Assembly: GCA_006937955.1 (NCBI GenBank) | Contig: SSNP01000041.1 | Location: 2,719,735 to 2,783,734, forward strand | DNA: 64,000 bases | DNA from: Pachypanchax playfairii | Taxonomy: Eukaryota; Chordata; Actinopteri; Cyprinodontiformes; Aplocheilidae | Direction of reading: 5' to 3' | In this document: positions 25,901-37,600 of the stretch, piece after piece | Numbering within the stretch: position 1 is the first letter of the stretch | How the letters are laid out: each line of letters starts with the position of its first letter | Position numbers and translations under genes: made by a program | The notes under the pieces: generated by a model | The model's database searches: none | Told to the model about the DNA's origin: nothing | The model's input: the letters and a program-made list of their open reading frames with translations, nothing else

Positions 25901-28900
25901 AATTAGTACTTTATAATTGAGTTGAGCTCATTAATTAACTTTAAATCTGGACTTCTTGCTTCTCTGCAGTGCATTAAGATTCTTTTATGTATTGGCAATA
26001 TATAAATAAACTGAATAAAATAGAAACATGTTTCAAACTGTTTGTTGTGATCAGAATGGATGTAGTAATAATATCTATACTCTAGTATTTGTGTACAGTA
26101 ATACCTTGTTATGGTCTTTTAACACCAGCTCATATTAAAACCTTTTAACTTTTGATAGTGATGTAGAAACACACTCAGACTTTCTTCTCCTCTGATCTTC
26201 TGCAGTATAACAAGCCCAGTGATTTGGTGGTGCCAGAGATGGTAAACGGTCTTCAGGACAACTTGGATGTAGTCGTGTCCCTTGCTGAGAGGCATTATTA
26301 TAACTGTGATTTCAAGATGTGCTACAAACTCACATCAATGTAGGTGTCCTCAACTTTCATCTTTCTTGTTATGGTTTGTGATAAAACAATTATTTATCAG
26401 TAAGTGAAGCACCTAAGGTGAAAATTTAAAATGTTTTTTTTAATTTTGTGCTCATTCTTTCTTGTTGTGAATCACTTTAATTTTTAACTAGGCATTTACA
26501 CAGATTCTTCTGTGATTGGTTGTAATTTATACTGTTTCTTACAATCCTTTGGGAAGTTTAGAAGGTTTTAGCATTTTTTTCAGTAACTTTTTGAATCACA
26601 AAGTATGAAATCTTGCCATTTTGAACAGGCAGATTTGGAATAAATTCAAACTCATAAAATGAGTGTGGTTTTTTTTCAGGGTGATGATAAAAGACCCTTT
26701 CCATGCCAACTGTTTACCTGTTCACATAGGAACACTGGTTGAACTTGGAAAAGCAAATGGTAATCAGCAGTTTTTATTCTTTCATATGAAATTTTTAGTT
26801 CACTTGTTTTGTTTCTAACGTGTTTCTTTTTCCTTTGCAGAATTATTTTACCTATCGCACAGACTTGTAGACTTGTACCCCAACAATCCAGTAAATATTT
26901 TTTATTATTATTTATTACATTTTGACTTTTATATTTATTTGTCGTAATTTAATAAATCTTTTACCAGGTTTCCTGGTTTGCTGTCGGGTGTTACTATCTA
27001 ATGGTCGGTAACAAAAACGAACATGCTCGGCGATACCTCAGGTATACGTTTGTCAAAAGGAGGTACATCTTGTTTAATTACACCTTACTGGATTTTAATG
27101 TTGAGGTCAATGTAATCTTTATATTTTTTATTCCCTGTAGCAAAGCCACCACTCTTGAGAGAACATATGGTCCTGCATGGATTGCCTATGGTCACTCGTT
27201 CGCAGTGGAAAGTGAACATGACCAAGCCATGGCTGCGTACTTCACTGCTGCCCAGCTGATGAAAGGGTGGGTAAATGACCGAGGTATCCCATAATAATTT
27301 GTACCACACATCTACTATAGAAATATCTTAGAGTCTGATAGAAGTCCAATATTTAATTATAAAGGAAACAAATGTCCATAGACTGATGGACACAAATGAT
27401 TTAAGATGAACTATCACATCACAAGATTTTAATTGTAATATTTGTTTTTGCCTAATCATGTGTGAAATGCCTGGTTTCATTTACAAGCTACACAGTATCA
27501 GTTTATTTAATTAAATATTTCTTTTTATTTGCTGATCTGTTTATTTTTTAATGTTTTTTTTTTTTTAGTTGTCACTTACCCATGCTCTACATCGGACTGG
27601 AGTATGGTCTGACCAATAACTCCAAGCTGGCTGAACGTTTTTTTAGTCAGGCTCTTAGTATCGCACCAGAAGACCCGTTCGTCATACATGAGGTGGCAGT
27701 TGTTGCATTTCAGAATGGAGAGTAAGTAAATTGCTGCTTGCGCACAGTGACAGTCCCCAAGGGTTTAATGACTGTTACCTGTCATTGTTGGTTACACAGC
27801 AGTGGTGTTTGACAACGCTGTTGTTTACATATTGGGATCCAGCTATAAAGCTGTTTAATAATCAGACACATAATTAAAAAACAAAAAAACATCTGATATT
27901 TGTATGCCTTGTATGCATTTCTCAGCTTTTTTCTTGAAAGACTCTGTGTACCTATAATAAAACCTGCCTCTTCTCTCCACTGTCAGAATTGTGCATTCTG
28001 TTGTGAACACGTGCTGGAGCACCACGAGATCAGTTCAGTATTTATTTATGAGCACTTCTCTCTACTGTTACAGCTGGAAGACAGCAGAAAGGTTTTTTCT
28101 CGATGCAATGGAGAAGATCAAAGCTATAGGGAACGAGGTAACAGCTGATGTCTTTTAACCCGTAGAGTTAGAGTTAATCTTGTGTTTAAAGCACAAAAAT
28201 CTACATATAAATTATTATTGATTATTTTCCTGTTTCTGCTCTGATTTAAGGTCACTGTGGACAAGTGGGAGCCCTTATTAAACAACTTGGGTCACGTGTG
28301 TCGAAAGTTAAAGTAAGTTTGGGACATTTATACTGTGAATAAAATCTCTCCATGAAAGTACTCTTACTTTGTATCATAAACAGGAAGTGAGGTGCAGAAC
28401 CTTTTTCCATTCTTCTTAATGGTTATTACATCTGGAAGCAGATGGGTTCTGGAGTCAGTGTCATGTGAGATTTTTGAGTTTTTTGGGGAGTTATTTTTGG
28501 AACAGTTTGTACCTGACTAACTTCAGATATCCAAAAAGCTAAAATTTGCATTGTCAGACTTAATCTGGGCAAATGAACCAAACCAGCAATTAAAATGGTT
28601 ATATTTATAAATCCAGATGAGATAGGAGGACATGCACATTTTTTGATACTGGAATTAACATGTATCAAACCTTTTTGCGCATGAAAGTTAATTGAATCAT
28701 TTAATTTTAACTTTGTATGTTGTAGAAAGTACGAGCAGGCTCTGGAGTACCATCGTCAAGCCCTGGTGTTGATCCCACAACACGCCTCGACTTATGCTGC
28801 TATAGGATATGTACACAGCCTCATGGGGGACTTCGAAAGTGCTATTGACTACTTTCATACTGTAAGTTCTTTATGTCATTTCTCCATTTCCTTTGGCCCT

Positions 28901-29797
28901 GATTGATTTGGTCCTTATTTGCATCATTTTGGCAGAACCGTTCATGTAGAGGAGAACTATTTTTAGGGTGTAGCCATAAATAACAGCATTTTTATTATGA
29001 ATATAAAGTTCAGATTTTGATTAGCCGTCACTGAAGAAAGAACACATTCAAAACATGGAGGTGGGCGTAATCGCAAATTATTTCAAAACAATAAATGTAT
29101 TTTAATCCTGTTTTTGTGTCTGTTTCTTTTTAAATGTTTTCAGATGTAAATGTTTAGAAATCAGCAGACTGTTGTAAAGTTTTTTTGTTTTTTTTTTCTG
29201 TAACAGGCACTTGGACTGAAAAGGGACGACACTTTCTCTGTGACGATGCTCGGTCACTGCATTGAGATGTACATTGGTGACACAGATGCCTATATAGGTT
29301 GGTTTTATTTTTAAATTACAAAGAGATTTAACCATTTTTATATTTATTTTATTTCTGACAACTCTGTATTTATGTCAGACTTAAAAATTGTGTCTTTTCC
29401 ACATGTCTGCTGTTGGATTTGTCATGACAGTTTTTATGTGATAGCTGCTGAGACAAAGTATTTCGAGAGTGGAAAATGACGTGATATTTATTTGCCTGTA
29501 TTTTAAAGAAGTTAATGTTTGTGTTTTCTACATCTTCTCTAAGGCACAGACATCGATGACAAGGTGCGAAGTGGTTTGAACACTCCTGCCTTGATGAAGA
29601 TGCTGAATACATCAGAGTCTAGTGAACTTCTCACTGAGCCGAGGTTGGAAGAGACTAGCATTACACCATTGGAAACACCAGTGTCCAATCAGGACAAGAT
29701 GATGCTGGAGACGCCTCTTCGGCTCTCGTTAACCCTGGAGTGTGACATGTACGAGAGCGACATGATGTTAGACACCTTATCAGACACCAGCACGTGA
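22950..29797 (+). CDS. cdc16: CDC16/APC6, anaphase-promoting complex subunit
   Basis: Eighteen coding exons give 618 aa (human about 620): 22950-22997, 23156-23210, 23900-23997, 24654-24692, 24813-24950, 25381-25540, 25671-25765, 26206-26339, 26680-26759, 26841-26890, 26968-27041, 27141-27266, 27569-27721, 28074-28137, 28251-28312, 28726-28861, 29207-29297, 29544-29797. All introns are GT-AG and phases agree. The start MNLDRLRKRVRHYIDQ matches the conserved N-terminus. CDC16 is a TPR superhelix scaffold of the APC/C, the ubiquitin ligase driving exit from mitosis, and it holds CDC26. TPR-rich blocks such as ATTLERTYGPAWIAYGHSF and LKKYEQALEYHRQALVLIP are highly conserved. The tail from GTDIDDKV onward diverges from human until YESDMML near the end. 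The gene looks intact and functional. Confidence 0.97.
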
Positions 29798-30159
29798 TCT
29801 CATCTCATCAGGAGGTGGAACTGTTGTAGTAACAGGTTGTCAGAGATACACGTAGAGGACGCGTTCAGCAGCTGTCCCCATGTGGATTCCCCCCTTTGTG
29901 CTCTATATAGTAGAAGAAACAAAACACAAGAGTTTTTTGGGGGGTTGACACATCATGTTTGGTTGAAGACTTTGGGTTAAAACACTGGGAATGTGATATC
30001 TGACTGATAAGAATGAACACAGCCACACACCTCACATCACAAGTTAAATATGACATCACTGATTACAGCCAGAGGAAGCAGCCCTCCTCCTTAACCTGTG
30101 GATAAACAGCCAGCTAATTATAACAGATTTTGGTGACTTACCCTTTTTGTTATTACTGA

Positions 30160-30165
30160 AATAAA
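30160..30165 (+). terminator. AATAAA polyadenylation signal, cdc16
   Basis: A canonical AATAAA about 360 bases after the cdc16 stop codon, the first clear one on the plus strand. Assignment is by position. Confidence 0.6.
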
Positions 30166-30875
30166 CCATGCATTTATCTTTAAAAAAAATCCTACATTTA
30201 GTTTTGTGTTTGTTTGTGTGTGCAAAGCCTTATAGCCATGTTGGGTTTGTTTTTCATCTTGTCAGAACTGTTGTTAAGATTTTCCTTTTGTTGGACTTCA
30301 GACCTGTTTTACAGAAACCCCTGAAGCTGGGGTCACCAACCGTTCAGAAACTACATCACAGGCATCGAGCCATTCAAGAGCCACCAGTTTGATACTCAGG
30401 GTTATCTAAACTTTATATAAGATAAACATTCATATTTTTAAATCCATATAACTGCAAATGGGGTTAAAGAAAAGTAGCTACAGGATAAAATTCAGTTTTA
30501 GAGCTGCTCACTGGTAAGTTGTGATTTTCTTTTTAGAACAGGTGACTTTGGGTGCTTGATGGCATCCTGGTGTCCACCATGTTGGTGACATCTGCCCTAA
30601 ACAATGAAGGAAGAAAAAAGTTTGGTTTTCAACACTTAAATGAATTTGTCCCTGCTAGGTCAGTGATTAGAAATGACAAAAGACTGAATGCCGTTTTTAT
30701 TTTTAAGACTATAAAGAAAAACATCCTCCTATGATTTAGGGAAAGAGGGAGGTCGCACTCGCTCAACCCCGCTCCCCCCCTCCTCCAATCTATCCATCCT
30801 TTGATTCCGAATCAAACACATTCAGCATCCATCGCTCATGGAGAACGGTGTCCAGTGGAGCGTCCTCCTGCAGAG
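30166..30875. other. Intergenic DNA and likely 5'UTR of the next gene
   Basis: The region 30320-30600 contains GGGGTCACCAACC and later GTCCACCATGTTGGTGA words suggestive of a hAT remnant, without provable ends. From about 30740 the sequence is C/T-rich and probably leads into the 5'UTR of the small gene. An out-of-frame upstream ATG lies at 30839, and an in-frame one lies at 30801. Confidence 0.45.
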
Positions 30876-31346
30876 ATGGGGTGTACTCCGTCTAAATCCA
30901 CCGGTTTGTACACTCACGACAGGGTCTGTGGGGACCTAGATACCTGCTCCACGGTCGTCCCCAGCCTGAAGAGCTCCATGTCCACACCTGAGAACCCCAG
31001 GCTGTGCGTAGAGACAAGCAGTGGGACGCAAACTTTTCTCAATGGTGAGTTTGTTTTGGATTGAACTGGTTTCAGATAAAGCTGTGAAGGTTTGGGTTTT
31101 ACGCTCGGTAGCTCACAGGAAGCGGTTGCATTCACGACTTTCTGTGCGGGGCCCATATTGGGTTTATTCCACTTAAGGCGAGTTGGTTTTGTTTACTTTT
31201 CAGTTCCTCACAGAGATGTCTACAGGCAGTCACTGAGCAGCTCGTCGGACCCTGAATCCCGAAGCTTTGCAGGCAGGAGAAGCCCCAGCTGCTCCAGGTC
31301 CCAAGAACCGGATGGTTACAGAGTCCAGCCAGCTGACACAAACTGA
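30876..31346 (+). CDS. Small two-exon gene, predicted lipid-anchored protein, unrecognised
   Basis: Exon 30876-31044 and exon 31204-31346 join across a GT-AG intron in phase 1 to give 103 aa. The start MGCTPSKS fits the N-myristoylation pattern (Gly2, Ser6) with Cys3 available for palmitoylation, so inner-membrane anchoring is predicted. The rest is Ser/Pro/Arg-rich without a domain: SLSSSSDPESRSFAGRR, then SPSCSRSQEPDGYR. The in-frame ATG at 30801 would add 25 residues and hide the lipid signal, so 30876 is preferred. AATAAA-type signals follow near 31383 and 31474. The gene lies about 1.1 kb after cdc16 and about 320 bp before the upf3a start, on the same strand. The first six residues resemble PCARE, but the similarity stops there. 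No function is claimed. Confidence 0.7.
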
Positions 31347-31661
31347 CGAACGGTGGTCCACATCATTTTTAACCAAGACAAGAATAAAAAAAAAACCTTT
31401 GGCAAGTGATTTATATTTTGATGCATTGTGGATTATTTATCTAGTAAAAGTTTGTTTCATGTTTATCAACAAAATAAAAAAGAGAAGTCACTGAACAACG
31501 TTTGTTTTTCTTTCTGTCTTCAAAATCGGAAAATATATATTAAACTGAAACAAGCAATTCTTGACAAGTGATCCGTTTAAAACCACTAAGCTGAAATTTC
31601 TCACAGCTCGCGATATTTGGCTGATCTCGCGGTTCTACAGAACGAGCTGAGATGGGGAGAA

Positions 31662-34600
31662 ATGAGGTCTGAAAAGGACCAGATGACCGCGGGAAAGGAG
31701 AAGAATGTCGTCGAGATACATTTTAGAGACGTTTCTAGAGAGCAGGAAAACATTCCTGGTAACATCAAACAGAAAGAAGAGAAGAAAGAGATCTTTACAA
31801 AGGTGTGTGGTGCTGAGACGCGTCGCATTGTTTACGCTGAGTGGAACAAACATGGAGACTGGAAGGTTTCAGCACCGCGGACAGCGACAGGAATGGATCG
31901 CTCAGGAATTCAGGATGCTTATTTTTTTGAGTTGGCAGAATGATAAAGAGTTTCATATCTTAGACAATAAAATTTATCTGAAATATTCCCCTATTATTAT
32001 TATTATTATTATTGATCACTGGTACAACTGTGGGGGGTCTTTTTGATGTATTACAGGAGTGGAGGGTGGTCATTAGTGATGGTCAGGGTCTCTAATCACC
32101 CCCTCCCACTCTTCATTTTGTGCCAGGGTGCTGGATTTTGGGCAAATCCTTCTGTAGATTGTCATGAGATTTTTTTCCAGAAGAGAAGAATATATACAAT
32201 ATGAACATGTCTGACTTTTTATAGGTGGTAATTCGAAGGCTTCCACCTAATCTGTCAAAAGACCAGCTGGAAGAACAACTGAGTCCACTTCCATCTTATG
32301 ACTATTTTGAGTTCTTTCCAGCAGATCAAAGGTATGATACGTTTTACTGTATGGAGCAAAATTCTGCTGTTTTTATTCATGTTTCTAACTTTGTTTGTTT
32401 TGTCTTCTAAGTCTTTATCCCCACCTGTTCTCCAGAGCGTACATCAACTTCAGAAACACAGAAGACATCCTGTTGTTTCGGGATCGATTTGATGGCTATG
32501 TCTTTATTGACAATAAGGGTATTTGAATTTTCCCCAAATTCATTTAGACTTTGTTGACAATGCAAGCTAGTAATATTGACATTCAGCACAATTATATGAA
32601 ATACAAACAAGCGCCTGTTTGCTTTGTATTTTTAAGTTGAACTTTATATACAAAGACATGGCTTTAGAGCTTTTGTTGCCATTGTTACTATTTGATACCA
32701 CGTCTATTAAACCTGTATTTTATGTAAATATTTACTCAGGCCAAGAGTATCCTGCTGTGGTGGAGTTTGCTCCCTTCCAGAAGATTTCCAAGAAAAAATT
32801 GAAGAAGAAAGATACTAAAGCTGGAAGCATTGAAGAAGGTAATAAAATAGAAAGTATGAGGATCACTCCGAGTCTATTTTGAGGCCACTGGTACAGACTT
32901 TTGTTTTTTCGTGTCTGTGAAACTCATTCAGACCCAGAATACAAACGATTTTTGGAGAATTACTCCTGTGATGAAGAAAAGTCGATGGCCAACCCTGAGA
33001 CCTTACTGGGTGAGATCGAGGCCAAGACCAGAGAGCTCATAGGTAGACTGTCACTAGTAGATTAAACTAAATTTGTCCCATTTTCATACATTAGAGTTAA
33101 AGTTACTCCTGTGAATTACCCACAGTTTGTTTCCTTTTCCTTGTTTGTTTCAAGCCAAACGGACAACACCGCTACTTGAGTACATCAAAAACAAGAAAAT
33201 AGAAAAACAGGTGAGAAAAAACCCTTTAACCCATTTTAAAAAGAAAAATAATTGCCTAACATGTCACATATTAAACAGAGAATAAGAGAGGAGAAGAGAG
33301 AGGAAAGGAGAAGAAGAGAACTTGAAAAGAAACGACAACGGGAAGAAGAAAAAAGAAAGCGACGAGAGGAAGAGAGACGCAAGCGAAAGGAGGCTGAGAA
33401 GCAGAAGAAACTCTCTGATAAAGACATTAAAATTAAGGTAACACCTCATCTCTTTCAAATGGTAATACATTTATACTTCTTTATTTAAGCAGTCCATGAA
33501 GAATGTTCTTTTTTCTGCTTTGTTTGCATATTCAGCTATTAAAAAAGAGTGACAGAGACGATGATGTTGATTCAGACCGCATGAAGGACAAAAGTGACAC
33601 AGGAGAAGCTGACAGGGGCAAATGGGAGAAATCGGGAGGACAAGTAAAGTCAAAGGAACCCAAAGAGAAGTAAGAAATGCTAAATGTTTAAATCTGTAAA
33701 GGGAGTAAAAGTGACAAAATCTAGCATCACATACTGTTAGTATTTGAAGAGTTTATTCTTTTTAATGAGTTTAATTATTAACTTCCCTTCTTTTTTCAAC
33801 AGATTTTAAATAAACTATCTTTTGACAGAGAAATGTGGACAACAACATTAAAAATAATGATAATTTTATATTTAGCTTACTGATCTTAAAGCAGAACTAA
33901 GTAAGTTTTTTCACCTCAATAAATGTTTTCTAGAGTCCCTGTGGGGGTAAACAAGGACTTGGCGGGGTGATTCGTGGGTCCGTCTCCTCCCTCCGGGGTC
34001 TGTGTCCTGAAAGCAGCACTTGCAACTTTCAGTGGATCGGACCCGACTAATCTCGCGAGAACAAACCTGCTTTACGGCACTCACACTCACGTACATAAAT
34101 ACAAGCATGAAGCCCTTGCCGTTGTTAGCAACGCCACCCTTAGGAGCGCAAAGATGACAATAATACTCCCCTGTCGAGACATTTTCTTGGTTTTGTTTTT
34201 CTTTCTCCTTGCAAAAGCGTTCTCTGCGCGTTGTTGTTGGGGGGGCGGCGGCGGGGTTGGAGGGGGTGGGGGGTGAGGGGAGGGGGTCTGCGGCGGCGGC
34301 GGGGGAACGTTACGACAGTGAGCTTTCACAGGGGACCAGTAGGGGGAGAGCGAGAGCAAAACTTACTTAGTTCTGCTTTAATATTTATATTTGTCCTTAT
34401 AGTCATCAATTGATTATTAACACTCATGTCTATTGTTTGTAGAATTATAATAAAGCAAATTTCTAAATCCTTGCCAACTGTGAACATGCATTTGAATTTT
34501 AGGGAGGAAAACAAACCAAAACTGTGGAAATTGCATGATAAAAGTTGTACTATACTATATTTCCCCACTAGGGGTCAGGCTGAGAGCGACCAGGAACAGA

Positions 34601-37600
34601 GAGAGACGCCGCATGGCCGCAGACAGAGAGACAAAGATCACCGGGGAAAAGATGAAGAAAGGAAACGACAACGACACCATTATGAGTTTGATAAGTTCAT
34701 GCGTCGGAAAGATGAAACCAAATGGGGGAAGGGCTACTGCCAGGATCGAGCCAAGAAAGATGGGCATCATCATGGCTACTCTTACTGTCCAGACAGTGGA
34801 GACAAACTGGGAAGAGAGGACAGAGAGGAGCTGAGTAACAGGAAGGAACGCCTCCGAAACAAGGTGAGCGAGAAGGTGAGCTCTGGTGTTTCTCATCATG
34901 AAAACATGGAACTGTGTTTCAAAATGTTTGTCATTTATTTTTGCCTTAACTAAAAGATGTAAGCTCACAGATTACAGAGCAAAATCAGAGTGACATGAGA
35001 TTATTTTTTTAAAACTGAAACAGTGTTGAAAGAATATGTTTCTGTCACTGAACATGATGTACCTTGAAAATTCTGAGTTCATAGGCTGAATATATTATGT
35101 TATGTTCTGTGTGGTTAGTTCAGATGAAAATATGGGTTCATAGCTTGACTGTAATATGAAAGAAAGTTTCCACAATAACTTTCTATGTGGTTAGTTTACA
35201 GGTTTCACTTTGTACACCGATTCAGTTTGTTAGAGGTGATGGTGGTAGAGAGACAGGAAGTGTCATCAGCACACATCCAAAATAATTTAGGACTGATAGA
35301 TTTGAAAAGTAAGAGGTCTGTATATATACACTGAGATGTTTATGTTATCAAAGTTATCACAAGAAAACCAGCTGATTTATGGCATCCATGGTTTCCTAAT
35401 AGAATTTCAGTTTTGGACCAAATCTGACCCTAAAACAGTTTTCCACTTCAGATCCTTTTAAATGAGCGTTGATTCAAAGAGGACGCCGGCGTTTCTGTAC
35501 CGTGTTTACAATTGCCGTCTGCTTTGCATGATCCATCTTTAACTGGTGTTTGAGGATCAGACGGTAAACTGTGGTGACAGACTGTGAAATCTGGAAGTGT
35601 TCTTGTGTTCACGTCATGATTTCCAGTAGAGAATCAGGCCTGTTTTTAATCCAGTGCTGCCTCAGTGCCCACAAATCACGAGTGTTTAGTTTTGACCTTT
35701 GACCTTGTTCTTTGCACACCGAGGTTCCTCCTGATTCTCTGAATCTTTTAATAATAATATTCATTGTAGATGGTGGGATCTTTAGAGTCTTCACTGTTCC
35801 ATGTTTTTAGACCCAGTTTGTCACAGATTGGTGAACCCCTGACATGCTCTGCCTCTCTGAAATGTATATATATACATACAATATATAATTATATCTCCAT
35901 TGTTTGGTGTGAGTTTCTTTGTGTTTGTTGGTGTTGTTGTTGCGGTGGAGGAGAGTCACACATCTCTAGAAAGGATCTGTGAGAGGGTTTAAGAAGTTAG
36001 TCAACATAATTTGTTGTCAAATGTTCCTCCAGTTGTTTATCTATTGTGCTAATTACTTTTATAGCCAGGGGTGCACATAAGTGGTCCGCAGGTCCGCACA
36101 CACTGTCAAAATATAAAATGCACCAGATGAAAAGTTGCAACACGCGTTTGCGTACTTAACATTGGTTTGGCTGAGCTGCGTGAATTTTTAGGTTAATCAG
36201 AGGCGGTTCATCATCAAATAAATGAAGAATCCCGTTGACTTCTTTTGTTTGACTGATATGTTTCTCAGCCAGAGCGCCGAAGTTCCAGCTGATCAGCTGA
36301 TGCTGCGTCTCTCTCTGTCTCTGTGTATCAGTTTGCCAGTGTGACGGATTTTCAGTCAGTCAGATCAGTGCAGCTGACTGCAGGATTCTGCATCGCGTCA
36401 AAACTGAAAAAATTCACTGAATAAGACAAATAGACCATCGTGGCACAGACGTGTAGAACTACCTTTTTGTGCTATAAAATACAGAAAACCACCTGTTTTA
36501 ATCAACAGTATCAGCGTATTTGTCTGTGATCCGCGCCATTTTGAATGCGCGCAAAGCACTATGGGATATACAGTCAATGCCCCATAACTGTCCAGTGTAT
36601 CTTTTTATCTGACTGCATCACATTACAAACATCCTCATCATTTCAAAACAAAAAACAGTTACAGTAAATGACAGAAGCTCCAACAGCTGACTAATAAATT
36701 TCAACACCAAACTGTTAAATGTAGATTAAAGTGAACAATCAAACCTGTAAACAATCCAACCTGAACTCTGAAGGTTTTTTTTACCAATATTTTTATATTT
36801 TACTGGTTTCTCTTGATTTTTTCAACAATTAAATGATTTTTATTGAAACAAATATAGAGCCAGGTAAAGTAAACAGACGGAATTTGAAGCTTGATGAAAC
36901 CAAAAACAAAGCAGAGGAGCTCGGAAGAGACACAGCGAGACACATTTAAAAATGTGAGGACCAAGCAACAACCCTAGGTTCTCTTCTGAGAACCAGGCCA
37001 AAAATATTATGTGCACCCCTGTTTATAGCCTTTTGCTGCACTTATCAAGTTCAAAATGAGCTATTAAGCTATTATTTTTTGTTAAATTGGAATATTCTCT
37101 AATTTTAACAGCTTATTTGTGTTCCATTGGGAGGAAAATATGAGTATTTGCAAATCTTTGCTTTCTGTTTTTATCTACATTTTACAACTGTTTTGGAATG
37201 TGGGTTATATTTAAAATTAGAGTTTCAAGTTCTTTTATTTATAAAGCGCCAGTTCATGACAAAGTAATTTCAAGCCACTTTACAGAAAAATCAACCAATT
37301 AGTAATAAAACATTTCCTGTCGAAGGAACTAGCCAATTGGGTTGAATTGTTAATTCAGCGCAATCTCCCATCCTGAGCAGCACGATTGGTGACAGTAGAG
37401 TGTGTGGAGTCAGTGAAGCATTACAAGAAACTCTGAAAATTTCAAGACGCTAATGAGTCTTCTTGCTTTCACAGTCACCTGTTTCTTTTAAAGAGACGCT
37501 ATGCTCCTCTGCCGAGCTCGAGTAATCTTCTAGCACCCATTTATTAAACAGTTTTTACTGCTCAGAGTTGTTATACACCTCAGGCAGTCAAATACTGATG

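Noticed and set aside
30320..30600. Complete hAT element between cdc16 and the small gene
   Set aside because: GGGGTCACCAACC and GTTGGTGA words are suggestive, but no target duplication or proper terminal repeats could be paired.
30876..30899. PCARE (C2orf71) identity for the small gene
   Set aside because: Only the first six residues are alike. The protein is about 100 aa against more than 1200 for PCARE, and the rest does not match.
34231..34413. Gly/Arg-rich frame and its Pro-rich opposite frame
   Set aside because: Both are translations of the G-rich interior of the TTAA-flanked MITE.
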